A DNA stretch of 64,000 nucleotides from Cunninghamia lanceolata (lineage: Eukaryota > Streptophyta > Pinopsida > Cupressales > Cupressaceae): the NCBI GenBank assembly GCA_027924645.1, contig BSBN01000293.1, positions 9,882,501-9,946,500 on the forward strand, in the 5' to 3' direction. Positions within the stretch are counted from its first letter, which is position 1. Each line of letters starts with the position of its first letter. This document shows positions 11,120 to 22,142 of the stretch, piece after piece. A program made the position numbers and the translations under genes. Under the pieces are notes generated by a model. That model worked only from the letters and a program-made list of their open reading frames with translations. It had not been told where the DNA came from and made no database searches.

Positions 11120-12540
11120 TCATTAATCATTTTTCCAACTAATGACTCATCTTAATGTCTTGGTGTCTATATGTTTCTTTATCTTTGGCTATAATTTATT
11201 TTAATTTATTTTAAATAATCTCATTCAATTTACTATTATCATACTTATTATTATATCTAAAAAGTATTAGATTAGAGACTATATTTAATGCTTGTAAATG
11301 AAAAGGAATAAATTTTCACTAGCCTTTATTCTCTCCTTATTTCAAAGATAAATGAGTCTAAACATTGGTTTTAGTCAATAGCTATCTATCTTTCAAAGGA
11401 GTGTACTTTTTCTTTTCAACATTATTAAAGGAATTTGCACAATTTTTTTCAAAAAGATGCATGTTGTTTTGATAAATTACATGGCACAACATAACTAAAA
11501 TTTATTTTTATACTTATTGAGCCATTCATGAGAAGAATTTATAGATTTGATCTTTTGTTTAAAATGTTTGAGGCGTAGCTATTTAAAAACTCTTTGGATC
11601 TTTGTCTCCCAATATAAGATAATTCAAGAAAGCTTAACTTTTAGCACCCTTGCCTCTATGGCTATCAATGATGTTTGAGTTTATGTTTGATTTGAGAAAC
11701 TAGTGTTTAAAGTTGAGCATTGAGAGGGTTGTATTCAAGTTGAGAGGAAATCTACTACAAATATTTCGTGAACACCCAGTTGACCTATTTGCAAATTCTC
11801 ACCACTTGTTTTCCATGGCACCTTAGAAAAGATAGTATTTCATATAAAACATCTCATTCCACCACACAATGTAGTTGGCAAAAAGAGGAAAGAATGGCAC
11901 ATGGTTCCAAACCCACATGACAAGTTGGCTTGTACCCTCACAAGACATAAGGGAAGTATTAATGAAAAATTATGCCATGGGGATTGTCTTAGAGACACCA
12001 TCGCAATGCAGATAAAAAAGGATGGGACAATGCTTTGAAAGGACAATTTCCAAGTGAAATACAATCATTCACCTATTAACACACCATCTTCCACACACTT
12101 CAAAACAACAACTTTTCTCATATACTCCTATTAACACACCATCTCCTCTTGTACAAGAAATGCAAATTCCTAGATTTAATAGGAATAACACTTGTTTCTC
12201 TTCAATCCCGATCCTTTCTAATACCAAATTTGAGAAAAAAAGTGTTGAGGAAGAATTTTTTTATCAAATGGACAACATGGAGTATTGTGATGAGCAAGTG
12301 GATGTCAAAAATCAATAGTATAAGCAAAATATTGATGTCTTTCATACAATTTATCTAAAAAATTGCAAGCATCATGTTCATGCAAGAGGTGTAAAATCAA
12401 TTATATTATTGAAACCTTTAAGATTTAGATTATTCAAAGGCTTTTTTGATGCATTTTTAAGGAGTAAGAAGAAGTTATACCCATCTCAAGGCACAAACCT
12501 TCAAGCATGAACATAAGACAAAAAATAAATTCTAGGTGAA
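11120..12540. other. No gene seen
   Basis: AT-rich, no convincing coding frame. The short frames at 11840-12064 (minus) and 12149-12358 (plus) show no family features. A small direct repeat around CTATTAACACACCATCT occurs near 12074 and 12129. Confidence 0.5.
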
Positions 12541-12980
12541 AGAGAGGATGAACATTCAAGAGCTCATCAAGGATGAAGATGTGGAAAGATTCTTGGCTAC
12601 CCTAGAAAATGATCTTGAGTGAATGGCACAAAACAATGCTCCCCTATCTTAGTTTGAGGAGAAAGCATTGAAAGAGATCATTGGTGCTCCCTTAGAGCAT
12701 GATGAGGTTGATCTTTTTAAAGATCTACCAAATTTTGTGGAAGAAAACATCAATAAAGATTGTGCATATATTGATGAGGAAGGGCATTTGTGCACGCAAG
12801 AAAAAGAAGAGAACCTTAGAGGAGAAGTGTTTAGATCAAATTTAGAGTCCCTATTTATGGATTCTAATAAAGACCACACTTCTATTTTAGCACCCAAGTA
12901 GCTCCTAGATAGCAATGGTTGTGAATTTGAGGATGCCAGCTCAAGTTTTGAACATGATGATGACTATTTTGATTTATGCT
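12541..12980 (+). pseudogene. Acidic unrecognised open frame
   Basis: A plus-strand frame is open for 77 codons at 12668-12901 and reads on in the same frame from about 12541 to 12980 through a few stops. The product is very acidic (DEVDLFKDLPNFVEEN, later EHDDDYFDL), lacks cysteines that would make a zinc knuckle, and matches no domain I know. It could be the remains of a retrotransposon accessory region or a non-LTR fragment. Confidence 0.25.
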
Positions 12981-14384
12981 AGAGGATCTTGAAGTTTTAG
13001 ATTAGAGTCATGGTCAATACACCTTAAGTATGAAAATGAAGAGGTTTTAAACCATCCTTGGGAGCACAGTTACTATCAAGACAAATCTTGGTGATCTCTT
13101 GAGCAATGAGGATAATGAGAAACATAAGACAGACGTGGTTAGCAGCATGGGGTCATTCAACTTGTTTGACTACAAGCATAGACATGTGATCCATTTCTTT
13201 GACCATCCCTCCCTAATCGAGAAATATCCAAATAAAATGTTTTATTGATATAAAATGCAAGATATAATCGAAGTATAAATATTATGTGGGAAAACTACCA
13301 GTCTGTTTATATGAAACCGATCATAACTACCGGTAAGTAATGGTAGGTAACAATGTAATACGCTAACATTCCCCCTTATTACATTGTTCCTGTAATAGTA
13401 CCAAGGGACCCCCATTGAATGCTAATATACTCAACAAAGCTGATTACATAGTATGAATACATATTTTATAGAAGATCTTCTCCCAAAGAACAAATCCTGA
13501 ACCAAGTAGGGATCCATCATGTTATCTCATCTACCCTCAAAAAGGCATAGCTTCAAGATGTGTTCTTGAGTTCTTTAGTCCTAAACTCTCAAATCACAGA
13601 ATCTTGAATTATTTGACAACAATCCCTAAGAGATACGATAGATCTCTATCATTGTCTAGTGACCACGAAAGGGTATAATTCTTGATCATATACTCTAGAG
13701 CTCACTAGACAACAATCCATATTGAGGTCAACACCAAATTCTAAACCTATCTCCAAAAGAAAATCTTCACAAAACATACATTCTTCAAATCCTTCAGCAT
13801 CAACAAAGAAAATCAAAACAACCAAAACCAAAAATTCTTCTCATGCAAACCATCATCTCAAAGTGAGAAGCTAACTTGAGATGATGGAAAATCCTTCATC
13901 CTCTAGTGTCACCTACCTCCAGTATGAGCTTGTTACACTTTAACCAACTCATTTATTTGATGAGTCTTTGGAGGCTTCCTCAGAAATAGAAAAGATGGCT
14001 ATGTCAAATCAAACATCGATAGGTAAGTAAATTTCTATCTTTTGTTGTTGCTGTTTACCACACACCATTGACAATGCATTCAAATCTACTTTAATGTTAA
14101 TGAGCATACCATCCATGATTATTTTACAATATTTGAGCCCCTTTTATACTTCATAGAATAGCCACTCGTTATTTCTTCTAATGAAAATGGATGTTCTACA
14201 TATCTAAATGATGGAAGCTATAGAGGGTAGTTAATAACAATAGAGGGAAATACAATTATAGACATACTGGTTGCTATATAGAGTGAAAATAATGCATGCC
14301 CTTTTGATCACACAATGACATGTACAACTAACTCCTCAAAATTGCAAACTATCGACAATGATTCAATGAACAAAAATGTCAAAA
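12981..14384. other. Mostly gene-free; possible minus-strand LTR edge
   Basis: No supported gene. At 13361-13368 the minus strand reads TGTTAGCG, immediately preceded on that strand by the purine run AATAAGGGGGAA (13380-13369). This is the arrangement of a polypurine tract followed by a 3' LTR start. No partner LTR or pol was found, so this is tentative. A 12-bp inverted repeat lies at 13850-13861 and 13876-13887. Confidence 0.3.
13369..13380 (-). other. Candidate polypurine tract next to a TG LTR start
   Basis: Minus-strand AATAAGGGGGAA directly upstream of TGTTAGCG. It suggests the 3' end of an otherwise unrecognised LTR element oriented leftward, with its LTR in 13368 and below. Only the local pattern supports it. 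Confidence 0.3.
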
Positions 14385-15557
14385 CTTCTGTGGGAATTTC
14401 AAAAGTTTCTAATGTTTCAAGCAGTGATGTGGGTGCCGCCACGCATTAGTTAGCGTGCATGCAAAAGATGCCATATGTCCCAATTTTTTTTCTTTTGAAG
14501 GCTAATAAGTGCTAAGGTTGTGGGTCCCATTATTAATATGTTTTGTTTCTAAACTGATGTGGGTTGTGACAGTTGTCAACAACGAAGTTCACATGAACAT
14601 AAAGACATAGTTTTGAGGGCTTTTGTGGAAGAAGACGTGTAGATATTTTTGAAGGCTATAGAGTGCGACAAGTGTCATTTTCCTGTTCATTCTTGAGAGA
14701 CAAAGGAGTTTCTCATTTTGTTGCAGACACTGCCATCTATCACAGTATGTTTCAAGTTTCAAGTACGCGGGTCTCACCATGTGTCTGTCCCTTAATGGAA
14801 GGAGGTGTGCCACATATATTTTGCCCCAACCAATGAGCTTGCAGGAAGGAAAAGACTATTGTAGATTTGAGGAATCATAACCACTCAGGACTTCCAGTTA
14901 TCTTCAGTTCTATTGGGCCATTGGGATTTGATTGTTACAGACAATCTAGGGTCAGATCTTTGGTTATAAATATATAATATTTGTAATAGATCGATATTGA
15001 TTGATATACAGACATTTTCATAGAGATACACATAGATAGAATTTTTATAAGTTTGTAGTCAGAATCTAAAAGAGAAGTTTGAGACTTTGTTGTGACTAGT
15101 GGATATCATTTTGCCTTTATTTTGTTGTTTTTGATAAGAAAGTTTATGTATTTGTGCCTTTTATGTTGCTGGAAAATTAATGAGAAGAAGTCTATTCTAT
15201 GCCTTGGTTGATATTATCTGTGTCATTACAAAGTGTCTGATCATGAGCCTTTGATTATATTCATTGCATCTATTTATGTTAATCATGCAGTACCTACTCT
15301 TTAATATAACTAAATCTTGAGGATAGTTTCACTGTGCTTAATTTGAAGGAAATACTTTTATTCAAGTGCATTGCCATAGTTAGATTTGTTTAACTTGTAT
15401 ATGTAATCTTGTTAGCTTCTACCCTTTTCCTCAAACCCTTTTAAAATAGAGAAGAGCCAGCTTCTTTAAAATTTGGAGGTTGTTTCAAGTAGCAAGTTCC
15501 ACATTCTTGAAACTTCCTATGTTGGTGTTGGAAACTACACAATTTTATACATCAACA
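14385..15557 (+). repeat. Element 1 5' LTR (outer part missing)
   Basis: This matches 26520-26713 joined to 38822-39785. Both copies share the TTTCAAAAGTTTCTAATG stretch, the TATAAATA box and the terminal TTATAYATCAACA. The match stops at about 14385, whereas the 3' copy extends further left, so the outer U3 was lost. A TATAAATA lies at 14965-14972. The LTR ends in CA at 15557. Confidence 0.85.
14965..14972 (+). promoter_or_regulatory. LTR TATA box, Element 1
   Basis: TATAAATA, conserved in the 3' LTR at 39210-39217. It would start the genomic transcript about 30 bp downstream, leaving roughly 560 bp of R-U5 before the PBS. Confidence 0.6.
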
Positions 15558-15562
15558 GTTTT

Positions 15563-15580
15563 TGGCATGCCCAGTGGGAC
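15563..15580 (+). other. Primer binding site, Element 1
   Basis: TGGCATGCCCAGTGGGAC starts five bases after the LTR end (CAACA, then GTTTT). Its position and TGG start fit a tRNA primer site. I did not assign the tRNA. Confidence 0.6.
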
Positions 15581-15607
15581 CTTTCTTGAAGTTTCTATCA
15601 AGATCGT

Positions 15608-16620
15608 ATGAGCCAAAGAGCTGCAAGGAGCCAAAGCCATGGACCTACAACAAGAGTTTAGTCTGCTACTAATATAGGCATTCTTTTTCCACCATTAGTA
15701 GCTACCCCAAGGAGAAGAGTGAATGAATTTGCAGCAGCACAAAGAGTAAATATGGGAGCACCTATAGCCCCAAGGAACTATGCAAATTGGAATACTGGCA
15801 GTCCTTAGTCCTCTAATTCTTCTAGTACCACCAGCAACTTGGGATGCTATTCCAGCCAATGCTCTAAAGGCTCTACCTAAGTTCAGTGGGGAAGATTTCA
15901 AGAGACTTGAAGAACATCTGCAAGATGTATCTGATATGTGTGCAGTACATGTTATCACTCAACAAAATGTGGCCATAAGATTGTTAGAAGCCTCTTTCAA
16001 AGGGAAGACTATAGATTGGTATAGATCTCTCACTCCAAACACAATATCTATGTGGGATCAACTTGGGGACACTTTCTTTGCAAGATTTAAGGAGAAAGGT
16101 GATAAATCCTCCTTGTGATAATTGATCACTATCAAAAGGGCACCACAAGAAGCCATGACTGATTTCAACTTAAGATTTCAAAAGACTTGGGACAGAATTC
16201 TTGCTACAACAAGACCATTATCAGGTATGGCTATTGTGTTTTACCTTAAATCTTTAAACTCAAATATATCAGTGATGATTCAGTCTCTTGGAGGTCAGAC
16301 ACTACCAGAAGCATATGAGTTGGCAGTCAAGGCTGAAAATAACTTAATAGATGCTGAAAAATTGCCCCCAAGGCCTCCTATGTCCATGTTCCCATAAATT
16401 ACCTTACCCTTGCCACAAGAAACTCCTCATCTTATAGCTCCACATGTGTCTATGTATTCCTTTCCTCAAGAACCTACTAAGGCAACCACCTCTAATCAAC
16501 CATATGAAATGGATGATGTCAAGAATATTTTAAGAACCTTCTCAAATGAGATAATTAATCTAAAGAGAACAAAATCCCTATCTAAAACCCCCTTATCAAG
16601 GTTGCGAATGAAATAGACCT
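15608..16620 (+). pseudogene. Element 1 gag
   Basis: It starts at an ATG 28 bases after the PBS (MSQRAARSQSHG...). A frameshift before about 15820 leads into the capsid-like part: LPKFSGEDFKRLEEHLQDV, then WYRSL and WDQLGDTFFARFKEK, the usual gypsy gag pattern. After a stop at 16119 the frame resumes at 16122 (LRFQKTWDRIL) to 16396, then to 16616. No zinc knuckle was seen. Gag would have formed the particle that packages element RNA. Several stops make it inactive. Confidence 0.75.
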
Positions 16621-17374
16621 CCCTTTCAGCCAGATCAATATTAGGGCCCTCAAAGGCAAGCTAATCCTCAGCCTTCAAACCAGTTGGTTATAGTCCCTAC
16701 ACCTTTACAAACTGTTCCTCCTAATCCCAACAGGGAAATCATTCCAGAGGAAAAATAATTTTGTAGATGGCACAAACGCTTAGTGCTTTCCCTGCAACAA
16801 TGCCCATATGCCCAAAGATGGTCCCAAAGGAAATTTATAGCGAAAGATAGCAAAATAGAGAGGGTTAGAAGGACAATTTTTAACTTCTAACACTCCACCA
16901 TATCAATCTCTTGGTGCTAAAAACATAGTCATGGTGGCCCAGATGCAAGGGATGTCCATACAACAAGAAGAGGAAATAGCCTTTGAACATACTTTATTTT
17001 CAAGGATTGAAAAGGAAGATTCAGTGTTTCTGAATGAGGCATCTACTTCAAAGAAGCCACTGGTGTAGTCAGACTATTATACCATATCAAAGAGGAGAAT
17101 GATGTAGCAGCCTGAAGTCACTAATAATGAGATCATGGGATCTCCTCCATTTCAAAATCATTAGAACATAGTCTCTAGACAAGAAATACCTCAGCCTGTG
17201 CAGAATCAAGTAGCCTCAGGATAGGTTCTATAAAAGACAAGGTACCCTTATTATTCAAAGACCCAAGCATTAGGACCTATAAATGTGGTGGACTAGCTAA
17301 AAAGAACTTCAGTACATGTATCAATTTGGGATATGTTAGCTATTCCTGAGTAGAAGACACTAATGTAAGAATCT

Positions 17375-18004
17375 TTGCAGGGTCCAGAAACCCCTAAACA
17401 CAATAGTACTAAGGGAGGAGCTATTGACAAAGGGAAGCTTCAGCTCAAAGATATTGTACCTCTGCAAACAACAACCCTATTAAATAATGAACCAGAGGTA
17501 GGTAAATCTAAACCAGATCCCTTTTATTTGATTCTAATATTTGGGAAGAAACTATTGCATAATGCAATGATAGATTCTAGGGCTAGTACCATAGTAATGC
17601 CAAAGTAGATAGTAGATGCTTTAAAAATAAAATATGAGCCACTTACAAGAGGGATCATGTAGTTGGATGGGAAATCTATTCAAACAATAGGAAAAATCAA
17701 ACAACTTCCATTACAACTATATATTTGCCCCAATATAATTGTCAACTAGGATGTGGTAGTCATAGATATCCCCCCTGTATTTGGTTTATGCTTATCCAGA
17801 GATTTCACAGCCAAAATAGGAGGTTACATGTCACTAGATTGGTCACACCTCATCTTGAGAACCAAATATGGGACAAAGATTAAAATATTGTCTGAGTTGT
17901 TATCCAAAGACCATATCACAAACGAACCAACCCCAAAGTTAGAAGCATCCCATGCTATGCTAAATAAAGAGGAGAGAATCTTTGTTGAAGAGTTAGGTGA
18001 CTGA
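17375..18004 (+). pseudogene. Element 1 aspartic protease
   Basis: The frame 17375-17608 carries the retropepsin-like active-site region LLHNAMIDSRASTIVMPK, in which the usual D-S/T-G-A reads DSRA. The 17753-18004 frame follows with the flap and downstream part (IPPVFGLCLSRDF). The protease would have cut the gag-pol polyprotein. The changed glycine, plus stops at about 17606 and 17660, show decay. Confidence 0.65.
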
Positions 18005-18169
18005 ACTGAACATGACCAACAGGAAGAAGAGAATAATCAATTATTGACTATGATGCAGAGTGATCCCTATGAAAATTATGACTCTACAAGTCTAGGCACT
18101 TATGTCATATTTGAAGAAGACCAAGAGATCCCTAATGTTTTAAAGAAAGAAGCATCACAGAGTCAAGAA

Positions 18170-18690
18170 TTTGAAAAAGACTCAAAAATCTGGACCCTAA
18201 ATTTTGATGGGGCTAGGAGTAAAAATGGTGCTGGACCAGGAACTTGCCTTCCTGCCCCAAATGGTGAGAAAATTTTGAGAGCCATTCACTTTCAGTTTGC
18301 CTATACCAATAATGATGCTGAATATGAATCTTTGGTGCATGGACTCAAGTTGGCAAAAAAAAAGGGGAAAAAGAATCTAATAGTAAGAGGAGATTCATAA
18401 CTGGTGGTAAAACAAATTAGGGAAAAGGCAACAACCAACAATGTAAGAATGAGATCCTATAAGCACAGAATTTGGGACCTGATGGATGGTTTTGAGGATT
18501 TCAATATTGAGGTAGTTCCCAGAGCCCAAAATTTTGAGGCAGATAGAATGGCACAAATTGGTTCACAGTTTGACCTAACAAATGATCTATTAGTTAACAA
18601 TGAGTCAGTCAAAGTTATAGTGAGACCAACTATTCCAGATAATGACCAAAATTGGCAAGTTTTTGATAATGATTTCCAAGTACTCTCATT
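18170..18690 (+). pseudogene. Element 1 additional RNase H, upstream of RT
   Basis: Frame 18044-18400 continues at 18404-18700 after a single stop. It holds the RNase H motifs WTLNFDGARSKNGAG (catalytic D), NNDAEYESLVHGLKLA (catalytic E), IVRGDS (catalytic D), and the C-terminal VPRAQNFEADRMAQ (D). This set resembles the plant/archaeal-type RNase H acquired by Tat-lineage elements rather than the native gypsy RNase H, which is present separately after RT. It lies between protease and RT. Confidence 0.8.
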
Positions 18691-18904
18691 CTTACAATAA
18701 TCAGGTGAGTTTACTGATCAATTACATCCCAAAATTGAAGAAGCATATGGTGACCTAATTATCTAGCTCAAGTCAAATAAACTCCCTAAAGGACTAATTA
18801 CTTTAGAAAACTTATTTAACCTAGAATATGTAAGCCTAGATAAGAAGAGGTTTCAAGAAAATAAGGAAGATTATTTTGAAATCCAAGTTAGTGAAGGAAG
18901 AAGA

Positions 18905-19883
18905 TTGAAAATTGGAAATTTTGCAACCCAGCAAGAAAGCGAAAGGCTGATTGATTTGTGTGAAAAATATGATAGGGTGATTGCTTGGACCTATGAGGAA
19001 CTCCATGGCTATAATAGAGATATCATCCAGCACACCATAGAGCTTACTAAAGGATCTAAACTAGTCAGACAGAAGCAAAGGCCATTGAATCCTAGAATTG
19101 AACCTTTAATGGTGGATGAGTTGTACAAGCTCCTAGAATCAAAGATTAATTTTCCAATTAAGCATTCAACCTGGGTATCAAACCTAGTACCAGTAAGAAA
19201 AAAGAATGGTGACATAACACTTTGTGTATATTTCAGGGATCTAAATAGGGCATCTTTGAAAGATCATTATCCCCTGCCCTCTATGGAACATATTTTACAG
19301 ACTGTGGCTGGCTCAGAGAGGTTTTCATTGTTGGATGGTTTCTCTGGATATAATCAGATTTGGTTAGCAGATGAAGATCATCATAAGACTATATTTACTA
19401 CAAAGTGGGGAACATTTGCATATGGTAAAATGCCTTTTTGGTCTTTCAAATGCAGGAGCTACTTTTCAGCGTGCAATGGATGTAGCATTTGGGGAACTTA
19501 TAAATAAAATTATCCCAATTTATCTAGATGACCTCACTATTTTCTCTACAAATGTTCTGGACCATTTTGACCATTTAGAGGCTATTTTTAATAAATGCCA
19601 AGAGTTTGAAATATCTCTGAATCCCAAGAAATGTATCTTTGCAGTACCTCAAGGTAAACTTTTAGGGCATATAGTGTCAAAAGAGGGCATCTCCATTGAT
19701 CCAGAAAGAGTCACAGCCATAATGAACCTATCTCTACCAGTCAACAAGAAAGCAATTCAATCCATTCTAGGGAAAATCAACTTTGTTAGCCGATTCATAT
19801 CTAATTTTGCAGGACTAATTAGACCAATGACACTGTTGCTTAAAAAGGATCAGGTTTTCAAATGGACTGTAGAAGGAAGATAG
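18905..19883 (+). pseudogene. Element 1 reverse transcriptase
   Basis: RT blocks run in order: STWVSNLVPVRKKNGDI, YFRDLNRASLKDHYPLP, LLDGFSGYNQI, a frameshift at about 19440 inside KMPF, then GLSNAGATFQRAMD, IIPIYLDDLTIFS with the catalytic YLDD near 19520, and the LNPKKCIF...GHIVSKEGI thumb region. Only the frameshift breaks it, so the RT is one of the better preserved parts. It would copy the element RNA into DNA in the cytoplasmic particle. Confidence 0.9.
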
Positions 19884-20340
19884 GCTTTTGAAGAAGTTAA
19901 GAGAGCCATTTCAATAGCTCCAGTACTTAGAAACCCAAATTATTCTAAATCTTTCATAATGTATGTGTATGGGGGAGAATTCAGTGTTGTTGTTTTAACT
20001 CAGAAGGATGATCAACAAGAAGGAGAACACCCAATAGCCTTCTTCTCTAGAACTCTTAGGGAATATGAGTCTAGATACAATTTTGTGGAGAAGCAAGCAT
20101 ATGCCATGGTAGAAGCCCTTAAAAATTTTAGGCATTTGGTAACAGGAAATAAGATTCTAATATTAGTGGCTCATCCTAGTGTAAGAGAATATATTATGGT
20201 GGGTGAGATCACTGAGAAAAGAGCCAATTGGATAACAAAGATCCTAGAATATGATGTAGAAGTGAGACCCACCAAGTTAGTCAGAGGCAAAGGATTGTGC
20301 CAATATATGACTCAAGACATGGAGAGAATAATGACATAAG
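19884..20340 (+). pseudogene. Element 1 native RNase H
   Basis: This directly follows RT after a stop at 19880. It starts with AFEEVKRAISIAPVLRNPN and has the IAFFSRTLREYESRYNFVEKQ region typical of gypsy RNase H. The first catalytic aspartate position is not clear (FIMYVYGGEFSV), suggesting degeneration of this copy, as expected for elements with a second RNase H. Confidence 0.75.
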
Positions 20341-20360
20341 AGACAGAAAGTGAAAATGTA

Positions 20361-21630
20361 TTGAAAATCCAAGAGGTTGATCAAGACTCTTGGGTAAAAA
20401 ATAGAATACAATTTATGAAGCATGAGATTTTCCCAAATGAGATCTCCCATGATAAGAGAAGATATTATAGGCAGAAAGGGGCCCATTTTGTACTAATTGA
20501 CCATATTCTATTTAGAAGAAATGTTGATGGTATACTTTTAAGATGTATAGAAAAGGACGAAGCTCAAAGAATACTACATGAATTACACCATGGAGCCTAG
20601 GTGGACATTTTTTAGCAAGGACCATTGCAATCAAAGTAACTCAAGTAGGATATTTCTTGCCCACTCTATTTATAGATTGCTATCAGCTGGTTAAAGAATG
20701 TTAGGCTTGTCAGTTTTATACAGGCAAAAGGAGAAATACATCAATGCCTCTGAGCCCCATAGTGGTGGATGAACCCTTTGCTCAATGGGGTCTAGATTTT
20801 ATTGGAATCATCAATCCCGTGTCAAGTATGGGACACAAATGGATCCTCACAGCAATAGATTACTTTACCAGATGGAGTGAAGTAGTACCACTCAAAGAGG
20901 CAACAAAAAAGACTATACTAGAATTTCTAGAAGGCATAACTGTTCATTTTGTTCCTCCTTGTACCATTATATCAGATAATGCTAAAGAATTTTTGGGAGC
21001 CAAACTATCTAAGTTTGCATTAAGAAATGAGATTTATTTGAAGACTTCTTCAAATTATTACCCTCAGGGTAATAGTCTGGCAGAGTCCACTAACAAGAAC
21101 CTTATCAGACTCATAAAAAGGATAGGGACCAACTATCATAGAGAGTGGCATAAACTACTTAATACAACACTATGGGCTGATAGGATCACACCAAAGCAAG
21201 TGACTAAAATGTTTCCCTATGAATTAGTCTATGGTAAACTAGCAGTAATGCCATTGAGCTTAGAGATCCCTACTTTGCAATTGTTAAAGCAGATAGAAAT
21301 TGAAGAGAATGGCCCCATGCAAGTTAGACTTGCTGAATTGTACAAGAGAAAAAAGAAAAGGCACATGAGTCACTGATGAAACATCAAAAAATGGTTAAGG
21401 ACTATTTTGATAAGAAGACTTCAAATCCCTTTTTTGAGGTTGGCTCACTAGTATTGAAATGGGATGAAAGAGCTGCTAAGCCAAGTTGACACAGCAAATT
21501 TGAATCATTATAGACTGGTCCTTACAAAATTTGTTCTTGTAAACAACAAAATTTATTTGAACTAGAGACCATGGATGGTGAACCTAAAGAGATTCTTGTA
21601 AATGTGATCTATCTAAAACATTTCAATTAA
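20361..21630 (+). pseudogene. Element 1 integrase
   Basis: The N-terminal zinc-binding part is split by a stop and frameshift at about 20600 (LHELHHGA, then HFLARTIAIK in another frame, and ACQFY). The catalytic core at 20744-21376 shows WGLDFIGIINPV (D), IISDNAKEF (D) and SLAESTNKNLIR (E). The C-terminal part (about 21378-21630) ends KHFN with TAA at 21628. The integrase would insert the cDNA. A purine run directly after the stop (21629-21635) is the candidate polypurine tract. Confidence 0.85.
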
Positions 21631-21635
21631 GGAGG
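21629..21635 (+). other. Candidate polypurine tract and 3' LTR start, Element 1
   Basis: AAGGAGG is followed at 21636 by TGCTCTTATG. If this is the LTR start, the 3' LTR (21636-26713 plus 38822-39785) is about 6.04 kb, close to the 6,089 bp measured for Element 3. The lost outer 5' LTR prevents direct proof. Confidence 0.4.
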
Positions 21636-22142
21636 TGCTCTTATGTATCATAGTTAGTTAGTTTCTTTCCTTTTCTTGCTTTCCTATTTTTTCGCTTTCT
21701 GTTTTCCTACTTTCTCTTTCAATAAGTGTTCTGTGAACACATTTTTATAGCACAAAGCCCCTTCTCTTTTCATTTCGCATTCATTAAGGTTGTTTAACAA
21801 TCCCCAAATCTCTTGGAAGTACACGCTTTTTAGAAAAGATAGCCACTCCCATAACTTATTTGACACTCCATTCCATGCGGATTTTAAAAGATACACTAGC
21901 TGTTTCGTGGCATTAATGCCATTTATAAGATTGGATATGTCATTGATTACCTCCATTGAGCCCCAGTAAATTAGTGTTAAATCCTAAGTGTAGGCCTCAT
22001 TTGTTTCTATCTCTCTTCTTTGAATCACTATTGCATCTGTTTTCCGTCCTTAGCAAGTGTCTTTTAGCTGTGTGTCATTCCTGTTAATAGTTTCACTCTT
22101 TCCTATGTCAAAGCTTCCCACATTCTTCTCACAGATACAAAT

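Noticed and set aside
13850..13887. 12-bp inverted repeat as a MITE or terminator
   Set aside because: Too short, with no flanking duplication or repeated context.
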